Made by a program: the position numbers and the translations under genes. Below the pieces are notes generated by a model that was not told the DNA's origin, made no database searches, and saw nothing but the letters and a program-made list of their open reading frames with translations. A stretch of 64,000 bases of DNA from Saturnia japonica. Taxonomy: Eukaryota; Arthropoda; Insecta; Lepidoptera; Saturniidae. Each line of letters begins with the position of its first letter. The stretch's first letter is position 1. Below, in pieces: positions 25,413-37,100 of the stretch. The stretch covers positions 8,804,001 through 8,868,000 of the forward strand of contig CM065320.1 of assembly GCA_033032175.1 (NCBI GenBank). Reading direction: 5' to 3'.

Positions 25413-25984
25413 TCACTTTGACGAGCTACTACGAATAAAACTGGATATTATTGTAATATAACAGAACTCTACGAGAAATATCACCAGTTCATCACAAACT
25501 CCAATGTTTACATCACAATAATATAAATTACACTGTTAGCTAAGAATAATGAGGCGGGTGCGAGCGAGTTTATTGGACGTTCAGGTAAATTTACACAAGA
25601 CCCGTAACAACTTAACTTAATAAGTCGTCACAGTCTCGTCGCAAGACTCGCTAGCGAGAACGTAATTTTGAGGTCTAAAGATGTGTTCATATAATGAAAG
25701 GTGAACATATCGTTTAGTACGAACAATGATGAAGCTTCATTAATTAAAACTATGTACTTACATTGTTTAATCCATCAATTTGTTTTAATTAAACATGTTG
25801 GAATACTATGATATAATATTTATAAACGATTGTTTTTCTTTGTAATTATTATCGGTCTTCCTCTTTGGGATATTTGCTTTTGTTTTTTTAAGTTATACGT
25901 ACTTTCTTTACATGCGTTATAAAAAAAATTATGACCGTTAATTTTTATGTTGCACACGTCAAATGCAATGTGTAATGCTCAATG

Positions 25985-26612
25985 ACTTCAGTAAAGCCTC
26001 TGAACGAGTTGATCTTAGATTGAACATGGACAAGACGAAAATTACGTCGAAGATTACTCCCATAAAGATCAGAGAAGCTTATAGCGCTTGGAATTGTTGA
26101 TGATTATGTTTACCTGGGAAAAACTATCCAGTTAGGTAGATCCAACTCCGAGAAAGAAGTCAATCGTTGAATCCAACTCGGCTGGGCAACTTTTGAGAAG
26201 CTACGTAATATCTTCTCGTCCAAGTACCGCAGTGTCTTAATACGAAAGTCTTTGTGATTAGTGTGTGTTGCTAAGTGATTGCATATGATGCTGAGACCTG
26301 GTCGCTAACTATGAATCTCAAAGAACAATGGCGAAGGCTATGCTTGGAATTTATCTGCGTGATCGAACCAAAAATAAGAAGATCCGCAGAATAACCAAAC
26401 TTACCGACATAGCTCTAAGAATAGCTAGATTTATGTGACAGTGAGCGGGGCACGTATATCGTAGAACAGATGATCGATGTGGCCAAAGAGTTCTGGAGTG
26501 GCGTGATCAGACCCGCCACAAGGTAGACCGATAACGATAACTTAGTGAACTTTGGGGGAGAGTCCTGTATCCAACATTTGACATATTTCGGTTGAAATTA
26601 TGATGATGATGT
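25985..26612 (+). mobile_element. RTE-clade LINE 3' fragment with TGA-repeat tail
   Basis: Frame-shifted pieces of an RTE ORF C-terminal part can be read in order: NMDKTKI, DDYVYLGKTIQLGRSNSEKE, a FEKLRNIFSSKY segment, then CGQRVLEWRDQTRH. The sequence ends in atgatgatgatg, the short-repeat tail typical of RTE elements. The copy is dead through stops and indels. Confidence 0.8.
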
Positions 26613-27355
26613 CATTGATTAATTTACGTGACAATTCTTGGAGTTGTTTTTGTTTTGTTACGCCCAAGAACCAGGTACAAGTTCTTACACGCTTGAATAT
26701 GTACACACAGTTTATTTTTAATATAAATAAGTGTATTTCATTGAATTTAATTAAAGTAGCATGTGAAATTTACAAATATATCAACCATAAATTCTGAGCC
26801 TTTCAGTTTTCATTTTATTCAGTTAAGATAAATTTATTTATCTGTAAATAAGTTAAAGCCTGATTGCTTCTCTAATTTACATTGTTTTCTCGTCATTTGT
26901 GTTACAAAGTTGATAATAATAAAATTCATATTCATTACCACGTCTTGAATGTTTAATGTCTTATGTTTAATTAAGTGAATATTGAACATTCCTTTGTTCT
27001 TTCTTATCTGCGGTTCATTTTCATTGGCTTTTGTAAGATTAAATAAGAAATATTTTGTAGTATTTTTTTTTTGCATTAATGAAAATCCTCGAGTGGCGTC
27101 TATTATAATGAGTTTTCTCAGTGAACTTACTTATGAATACAAAACTTCACCAGACGCATTTAGAAGACATCACCTAGTATTTTGTAAAAGGCATGCGAAT
27201 AGACAATGCTGCTTCCATTATTTATAAACTACTTCACATTTTTATTTAACGTTCTGAAATACAACTAATTAAAAATATACGGGTTCATGAAAGTTTCTTA
27301 TGATGTAATCATTTAAGAATATTAACAAATCTGTAGTTCTGTCTGTACATGTATT
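26613..27355. other. no gene seen
   Basis: AT-rich noncoding DNA. Open stretches of 65-81 codons on both strands have low-complexity composition. Confidence 0.45.
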
Positions 27356-27359
27356 TTTT

Positions 27360-27760
27360 TTTTTTCAAATGGACATACTACTTATAGGACACTGATCACG
27401 AATATACTCTTAAAAAGTTTTGTCTCTCTGTTTGTGTTTCTGGAGTTAACTCAAAAACGGCTTGACAGATTCCTATGAAATTTTGTACACGGCAAGCTTA
27501 TGTCATCGATCAGTATATAAGAATTTCCAATCATACATTAAGAAACAGCGGAAAAATATCTTCCATTAAAAAATATTTTTTTATAAATTTTTAACCGATT
27601 TTGATGAAATTTTATACACGGGAAGTACAAGTCATTCCATAATTGATGGGCTATAACAATTGTCAATAATAAGTGTAAAATAAAATTATGGGATAAAAAT
27701 AATTACGGCTTAATGAACGCGTGCGGATCCGCGGGCACACCGCTAGTATTAATATATTAT
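27360..27760 (-). repeat. degenerate retroelement-tail repeat (reverse of 4345-5125)
   Basis: Contains ctgtttgtgtttctggagtt, attttgtacacggcaa and, at its right end, gcgggcacaccgctagtatt, the reverse complement of the opening phrase at 4345. Confidence 0.6.
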
Positions 27761-28193
27761 AATATCAGTTATGTCTACCAGATATTACTCAAATTATTAA
27801 CAACGACTAAAACATAAGTTTATTTGATTTAAAATATTTCTTCTTTTCAATGTGTTTTCGATTCAAGAATCATAAAAAACGTTAGTATAAAAAGTATACG
27901 TAAAACCCTAGACAAAGTTGTAACAAAGTCGTAAACTGAATTTACAAGCGTAGCTAAGGACTCTAACGCTATTGATTAAACAGTCCATAACATTATCTTC
28001 AAAGCAATCCATTTTACCACGTTTCAGTTTTATTCCATAACCAGTTCATTATTTTAAAGGTTTGTAAAACATATTGTATTATTTATATTGTATTAATTTC
28101 GTATTTTAAATTAATTTCTCTTCTTACTAAGTGATTAAAATCTATACGGCTTAAAATCAATGTCAAAAGTGATTATACTACACTATACACAAA

Positions 28194-31100
28194 ATGGATT
28201 CGTTTCAAAAGACATTTTTAGGAAAACCTCGTAAAATTATGAAAGTTAATCCAACAAGTTATGAAAGTACCCAAATACTTCATAGTAATAAAAAATATTG
28301 GAAAAGTGTTTTTCGTGAAATAGACAACCCGATCAAAACAATGGTAAGTTATCCAGTTTTACTATTAAATTTGTAAAATTTTTAAAATAGCTCATCATTA
28401 TTATTAAATTCTACAATTTAATAATTAAGTTCTTTATTTATTTATAAAAACACAAACATACATAGATGTATTTAATTTATTTGTTACGGAAAACTACATT
28501 CCATAATTCATCGTTTAATCTGTCACTGTGGTATGTTCTAGCAGCTGCACTTGAAACAGCACTTGAGAGCCAGTCTTCCACTAGGCTTAACGTATTACCA
28601 TCTTGGACCACGTCATCATTTAACATCATATGAGATTGTGACCATAAAGCTAAACCAATATTGATTAAAAAAATTCATAATATGTGTGGTATATATCTAT
28701 ATTTTTAGTAAAAAATTAATAAGGATAGTTAAGTTTCTTTTCTCATGTTTCTTAAATCTTTTTCTTGATAAGTTCCACTGTAAAAAGGTATTGTAAATTC
28801 TTCTTTATTTCCGTTTGTATATATTTTATTCATTTATTAATACCTGGAATCTTCGACTACTATGAGCGAGGTCCTGGGTTCGAATCCCAGGTAGAGCAAA
28901 GTGTTATTGGATTTTTCCTATGAAATTCTCAGTAGCAGCTCGGAGTTTAGTTCTGTGCTCGATTAATGGCAATAGGCTTGCCCCCTATTACATGGGACCT
29001 AAAAAACATACTTGGCGAACTGTGGGTGTACTTTAGTTCTGTGCTCGATTAATGGCAATAGGCTTGCCCCCTATTACATGGGACCTAAAAAACATACTTG
29101 GCGAACTGTGGGTGTACTTTAGTTCTGTGCTCGATTAATGGCAATAGGCTTGCCCCCTATTACATGGGACCTAAAAAACATACTTGGCGAACTGTGGGTG
29201 TACATTAAGTACACCTCTGCCTAACCCTTCGGGGAATACAAGCGTGATGCTATGTTATGTAGAATTTATTATTCTAAAGATTGTGAATTAATAAAACAGG
29301 GAAATGACGTGTAATTTCTGGTAGTTTATTTATAAATAGTTTATTGAATTATTGGTATGTATTTATTTTTATATTTTAAGACTTTATTAATTTTACTTTT
29401 CTATTTTTAAGACAGATGAAAGTACTCAGTTAGCAGATATACTTCCGTTCCAAGTTTACAAAGATGTATGTGGTATCTTACACCTTCCAATTGTAACTTC
29501 TATTAAACATGACACTGAAGAAATTAAAGGTAGACACCACTGTATTAAATAATTTCATATATATATCTCTTCGGAACGTTTGTCTTATACCCTTTGTTCT
29601 AATAGTTAATAATAGAATCGTTTTACAATCCGAGGAAAGCAAAAAAATCATTTTATATAAAACCCTCGTTATGGCTATCAGTAAAATAATCAATTATTTT
29701 GAGCTGTGTTTCATTGATATTTTGCAGGCCAATTGCCTCGTCGATCCGTTAAAGAGCCTATGTTGTCAAATAGAAAGTATATTATTATTGATAGAGAGAT
29801 GGATTCGGATACCGACGTTGAAGTTTGTTCCAGGTGAAGAATAATAAAATTAAAATCATCTATATTCATATATCTGTTGTCATGTTTGTACATGTAATAT
29901 TTTTTTCAAATTTCCCATTCTATATATAAAGGTACCTAACTCACTAATCACGAATATGCCCTTAATTTTTTTATCTGTCTGTCTGTTTGTAAGATCGGGT
30001 ATAACTTAAAAAGGGCTTGACCGATTCTTATAAAATTTTGGATATGTGAGACTTACGCCATTGGTCAATTGATAAGCTATATGGATTTTCAATAATACTC
30101 ATAGAAATTCTAGAATAAATAAAAAATTACATTTAAAAAAATCTAAACCGATTTTGATGACATTTTTTTACAAGGAAGTATAGTATAAGTTATGATATAA
30201 TCAATGGAATATAACAATTTTCAATATTAATTTTAGAATCTGCAATGAAATCAAAAAAATCGGTTGTCTGTACAGTCGGTTTACTGACAATAGTTGAACG
30301 TGACAACGTCATAAGAAAATACTGATGGAATGGTATCATTTTTAAAAATAAATTTTTAATTTTGTTTATACTTTTGTCAATTATAGCATAACCTACATTC
30401 GCTGCACTAGCGGACCGATGCTATTTATTTTAATGATGAAAGCACGAATATTCGACAATATATCACTGAACATATATTTAATATCGAAAGAATCATTACC
30501 TTTATCGCCGCAATTATCGTTGCTATAAACAATTGACACCACATTCACTTTTCACTGCACTTCATACTTGACGAAAACATGTAAATGTATTATTGTATAG
30601 CAGCTGTCCACGCGGACGCATCGCTCACTCAAGTAGGAGAGAGACAGATGTCGAACGCTGCCGAACGCGGAGGCCGATTATGCCTCTTTGTCGCTCGTTC
30701 CGTGCTCTCGCTTGCACTTCAAGCCTTAAATGGAACGCCTCATAGCGAGGTAACGCCGCATGAGTCATGTTTTTTCGTGCGTGCAGCCGGCTCCATCGAA
30801 TTATAAGACGTTGTCACGTCAAAATTTAAATTTCCATCAACTCTCAACCGATTCTGATCTAATTTTGTAGACGAAAAGTGTACTTCACACCATAATGATT
30901 GATGGGCTATAAATATCATCACCAATACATAATATAATCATCTTTAAAAAAAATGATTAAATTTTATGTACCTATTTGTAAGCATAATATGTAATTTCTC
31001 AATTTATAAATTGTCAATAATATGAATAAAAATAAAATTACGGGATGAAAATAATTTTTGACATGCGTACCTGGCCTATTCTAACGTACGTTGTTTATAC

Positions 31101-34100
31101 TTGGTCGCAAGCAGAAATACAGAAGTTTAGTCTCAACACAATGAATGAAGGCGATGAATGTGGGGACAGAGCTACGTTCTATTATGTATATAGATTATGC
31201 GTACAGAAAATCTAGAAAACTAAACTGAGATTACGCAGCCATAAAATGGCAAACAAAAGGCAGGTTGATTGATTGAGTAAAAGGTGGCTGGGCTATTTTG
31301 ATTGATATCTAAGAATTTGACATAATATCATGAAACAAAAAGATATATGTTAAAATAGAGGAGGCTCTTTTGCTTTACAGTGGGATAAAAAAACCTCCTT
31401 TTAAATTTTTTTTACTATAGGTACCTATTGCGGATATAATCGTATCTTAACACTAAGCAACACACGAATATAACTAACTATAGTCCGACAAGTTCATTCG
31501 CGACCGTCTTATGTGAAAGACGTTAGCTGGGACGAAGTAGCACGATACTACACTACACATTATAAGTAAAGTAAACAGTACGCTATCTCAGCAGTCGTCT
31601 TGAAAATATACCTACAGCCATTCGGTAGATAAACACGCACTAGGTCTGCCCTCTGGCTGTGTTTCTTAAGTCACCTACTTACGTATTGGATAATGCTATA
31701 TTAAATTGTCATGATTATCTTTTCACCAAATTACAGATCGGAATGAAAAGGCCTACCGCCTTTTATTTGAGATACTATGTTATCTAGAAGAAATTGATCC
31801 TTATCATTGACCCTATCGATTAGTATTGTATACTCTGTATATGTATATTAACTACCCACTTACAATCGCATTTCATCTCAATAATATCTCATTATTTCAT
31901 AACAAATATTCAATTATTAACGCATACAACATATTACACACGCATTTACGCATATATTAGTATAAAATATCAGATAATTTACTCTTAGAACAATTTCATA
32001 TTATTTTTCATACCACCTACGTTTTTAAATATATCGCATTTATAACAGCGCATATCAGCCGCTCGTGGCTCGTTGCTTTATTAAGGTACCTACATTTAAC
32101 GGCATAATAATTATTTCAAAATGAGCAGAGCTGACGCTAGAATTATACGCATACGCATAAATTTGTTAGGAGCAAAGAAAAACCATTATTTGAAATTGTT
32201 TAGAAAATTTATGACCTTGGCCTAAAGATTTCCGATCCAAACTCTAAAACGCAGTTTATATCCCGCTTAAATTCACTAGTAAAATCTGGAACTGAATTCT
32301 TAGATACTGTCGATTTATTAAACACCGCTTATCTCGAGCAAGACGAGGACGCAAAACCTAATTACTCAATCTTACGATCATTTGACGAATTATACTCTGG
32401 CATAAAACAAAAAGAGAGTGATTTGAAAATTGATGTAGGGAAAATAACAGCTACAGTTACAAATTGATGCTTCCACCATTACAGTTAGCTAGTTTTGATT
32501 GCACACCAAGTAAATAGCCTGTTTTCTTCGAAAACTACGGCAATCTCGTACATATAAACTCTCAACTTTCAAATTCTGAGAAGGTACAGTATTTAGTAGG
32601 CTCTCTATCTGGTAAAGCTCTAAATATCTGTGCTGGAGTGTCAGCAACTTCAGAAAATTATGAAATTTTTGGAGTGTCTAGTTCCCCATATCTCGCTATG
32701 CATGTTGTTCGTCAACTCGCCGCTGACAGTCGAGTTATTTATCCTCTGCATATGAGGCAGAGAACTATATGTATATAGACGATTATTTTGGCTCCGTAGA
32801 TGTTTTAGCTAACGCAGAAAATACTTATAAAGAAATGGTCAAAATGTTTATATCAGGATGTTTTAACCCTTTCAGGACCATAAGGTTATGAAACTGTTTG
32901 CGATAATTTTAGTTGTTTATACCGACTCATTAGGCTTTAAAAAAATAAAGTTACAAATTAAAACACATTAAAATATAATACTTTTTTGGGAATTTTCTGG
33001 GACAAATAAGTCCCTATGGTCTTTAAGAGATACTTTTCACTCAAAAAATCTCAAGTTCACTTTTATTAGGTTTGCATATAGGAAATGGGGTAATATGTTA
33101 ATAAATACGGATTTATTATAGAAATATTATTTATTAGTGGTAATCAGCGAAACAATTCCTTTCATTGGTATAGCATAGATGAACTTTACATATAACACAC
33201 ATATTGTTTGTTCGATTTTCTTTTTATTAACACGCTTTTATTAGCTTCACCTGTATGTATGTATGTATGTATGTAACCGACCCCTTTGAGCTCGATTTTG
33301 TCCTACTTTGAATGATCAGATTTAATTCAAACTTTGCACACCTGTCAAAAGTCGATGACAATGCAATAATCCGATCAAAGCATCCGAATATCCTAATTAG
33401 ATTCGCCAGGATTAATTAATTTCTTTCCGCATTCTTTGCATGCGAGTAAGAGAGATAGAGCTAGTGCGCGAACTACGCATGGGTGCAGTTCCACACTTAC
33501 TCTTTCGGGTATGCAAGGTTGTACAGTTGATCATGCAGTCATTTATTTGGGTCCGCGATTGTTTGCTGCTGGACAAGCTTATGTGGCACTTAGTCGTGGA
33601 AGATCCTTGGACGGTATACGAATTGAAGAACTTGATTGCTCAAAATTAACAGGAAGAACTCCATGTAACAGTGAAGCATTGAATGAAATGATTCGATTAC
33701 GAGATAAACCATAAAATCTACAATCAGTCACAGAGGCAAAATTCACACTCATCCTCATTCTCAGTTCGGCCAACAGATTCGCTCCTATGATTATAATATT
33801 TTGTAGAGTGATTACGGATTGAAAATTCCATACTCAAGCATTAATGTGACTGACTGTATATGTAAATAAGGTTGCACCTCTATGTGTCTCGCTGTTTATA
33901 TTGGCATCATAGAAATCTTTGAATATGTGTTCTTAACCAAGATACAATCGGAACACATTTGTACATATTAAGGGCGGTTGATAGTTAGCAAATCGAACTA
34001 AATAATTTATAGTTTAAAAAATTTAACTAAAAAATGAAAAATAAATAATAGTTTAAAAAAACTTAAAAAACACGCTTTCATAAAAAATCCAACTAAAAAA

Positions 34101-37100
34101 CAGAAAATAAAATTTAATAAATTTGATTAAGTACAGTGTAAAAAAAAATGAATGTACATTATTGTAAAAAAAGCGTGGGGTGCATAGTGTCAATAATTAT
34201 AAACATTTTATTGACAGATAATGAGTAGAAGAATCATCACTTCGATAATATAATATCTTAAAAAGCGCTTTGAATACACCCCACGCTTTTTTTACAATAA
34301 TGTACATTCATTTTTTTTTTATATTTAGCACAATTTACGCACCTCTTCCTAGTGGAGGATTTTTCCATGGGGTGCGATGGTAATTGCCGCTTCACAGATT
34401 TGCTCACTATACAATTTTTTGAAGTAAGGATCCCACGTTGCCTGGTACTGAAACCGTTTACCAAACTCCTGGCGACTACCTGTCTATACTGCAGGTTCGA
34501 CAGCAGGCTTCCTTCCAAATGCTTTTGACTGTGAAGCATAGTGTAGATGGTGTATGCGTTATTTACAGATATATCGAACAAATCAAAGAAAAGTCGAAGG
34601 TAGTACTTTATTTTCGATCTTCGATCTATTTCATAGCACACCTTACGTTGATCCATAAGATCTACTCCACTCATATTTTTATTATAAAGTGATACAATTC
34701 TAGGGCATCTAACGTCAATTTTGTCCGCTGAGCCAGCTTTGCGACGCTTTACGGTGTCAGTCTCTACCGGCGACAAAAAGTTGGTCAACAAATGTACTCC
34801 TATATTATCCATCCATTTCACATAACTTATGCCATGGAAACTTGCCGTATAAATATCACCACGCTTCATTGTTTTATCAGTAGGTGCAGTTTTCGGAAGA
34901 TGTTTTCTGTTAGTTCGAACTGTGCCACACGCCTTGGTATTCTGATCAATCAGTTTATATTGTAGTAAAGGTGAATTGAAGAAATTGTCCATGTAAATTT
35001 GACATCCTAAGCCTTCAACTTTTTTTTGTCAGCTGCAGTATTACTGATTCTCCTAATCCATACTCAACCCTAGAAGTTCGTTTGCCTGTATATAAATCAA
35101 ATTCAAATAAGTAACCGGTCGCGGCATCACATCGGCACCATAATTTGAAGCCCCATTTGACAGGCTTATTTTTTATGTATTGCTTCATTGCATTATGCCC
35201 CTTGAATTTTATCATATGTTCGTCGATTGATTGTTTTTCTGTATTGCTGAGCGCATTTTGAAACGAAGTATTGAAGTGCTCTATTATTGACCGAATTTTA
35301 CATGCTCTATCATAATCAGGGCTAGTTATGTCTCTTACTACTTCATTGTTACAGAAATGAAGGTTCCTGCGAATCTCTTCGAATCGAGCCCTCGGCATAA
35401 CTTTCGATATAAATGGTACTGCCATGTCTGGTTCTGTAGACCAGTAGTCCCTCAATGATGGCAAGATATGATAGCCCATGACTAAATTCATACCAAGAAA
35501 CGCTTTCATTTCTGCGAGTTCTATAGTAAATTCCTGACCATTTTGATGAGCATATTGTACTGTCTCCGATACTATAAATTTTACTAAATCATCAAAATTA
35601 GTTGCTGAACAGAATATATCAAAAGGAGCCAATAGTTCATTTTCAACTTCTTGGCAAATTTGCACTTTTCCGAATTCGTATTCCACGTTACTAAACATAT
35701 TTGGTAAGTACGTTCTCTGACTCCACTTGAAAACTGGTTGATCTCTGCACTGTGCTTCGTTCATCGGTTCTGCTGTGGACGTTAAAGGCTCAGGTCTTAT
35801 TGAGTCGGTAAGTTGAAGTGTCGTATCTTCAATAACTACATCAATAATCCCTTGATCATCGTCTTGTGTCAAGAGCCTTTGATCTTCTTCGTCAAGCAAT
35901 AAATCGTTTCATGTTCTCTAAGCTCGAAAACGCCGGTACCCTTACGAAACATATTCTGTAATGATAAAAAAAATGAGGGTATTTGACAGAAAACATCAGT
36001 TACTTGTGGTACAATACATTTTGACAAGATAACTATTCCTCATAAATAGTATCACTCTACGGCCACAGGGACACCGGTGTCCCTTTATGTTTATAATAAC
36101 TTATCGTTATACTCTATAGAAATAATAATTTTATATGTATATAAAATGAAAATTTACTTACCAGGCAATGATTTTTTCACCCTGTAAATACAAAAAAAAA
36201 ACAGTTTTTCACTTCCTAAAACTTTGCAAAATATAGGATTAGCGCGCCAAACGAAGTGTCAGTTTGCAATAGCCATAGAGAAAAAACGATATTTTTTATT
36301 TTGTGTATCTATCATAAACAACAAAAAAGGTGCGTTCAGAAACTATTTTATTACAAAAAAATATAAATTCGTTTCTTAATCACTGTCTTATTGTATTATT
36401 CCTATTTGGGACACCGGTGTCCCCGTGGTCGTCAAAGGGTTAATTTAGTTAAAAAGACCACAAATAATAAAGAATTTATGTCACGCATTCCCTCTTCTCA
36501 TAAAAATCCGAACTCTTTAAATTTCGATTCAGAATCTGACGTAGCTACAAAAATCGTAGGCATGCTCTAGCAATCTACACATAACCATTTTCACTTTCAA
36601 GTAAATATTGACAGGCCAGAAAAGTATACTAAACGCACAATTCTCTCTGCAACCGCACGCTTGTTCGACCCGTTAGGTCTCATTAGTTCAGTCGTCGCTT
36701 TTATGAAGTTGTTAGTGTAAGAATGTTGGAAGCTACAACTCGATTGGGACGATGAGGTTCCTAATTTTATTCATGTAAAATGGACTCAATTTTACAATGA
36801 ACTCGCGTATTTAAAAAAATATAAAAATCCCACGTCATTTAGGTATAACGAATACTTTACACATAACACTCATAGGCTTTTCAGATGCAAGTGTGAAGTG
36901 TATTGGCGCTTGCATTTATGTACGTGTTGCCAGTGACGAAAACTCTCAAGCTATTTCAGTTAAACTTCTCGCTTCTAAGTCTAAAGTCTCGTCTCCAAAT
37001 AAAACTCTAGCTCGTTTAGAATTCTGCGCAGCTCTTTTGCTCGCAAAATTACTCGCTTCAGTTCGTTCGGTATTCAGTAAGCGCTGCAATATACGCAATA

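Larger units (their letters stand above)
32867..36439 (-). mobile_element. piggyBac element with TTAA target duplication
   Basis: TTAA at 32863-32866 and 36440-36443 flanks ends that read ccctttcaggacca and, reversed, ccctttgacgacca, as expected of piggyBac insertions. Subterminal gggacaaataagtccc (left) and gggacaccggtgtccc (right, twice) are further palindromic motifs. The 3573-bp element holds a minus-strand transposase pseudogene and a Helitron fragment. The BEL pol reading frame continues on both sides of the TTAA, so the piggyBac landed in an existing BEL copy. Confidence 0.9.

Noticed and set aside
28862..28905. Possible tRNA gene
   Set aside because: Only the T-arm-like half is present; it is followed by a typical SINE body and tail.
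28948..29210. CRISPR-like array
   Set aside because: The three 86-bp units are contiguous with no spacers and lie inside a SINE of an animal genome.
29509..29844. 111-codon plus-strand frame
   Set aside because: It overlaps exons 2 and 3 of the eight-exon gene in the wrong frame and crosses the intron between them.
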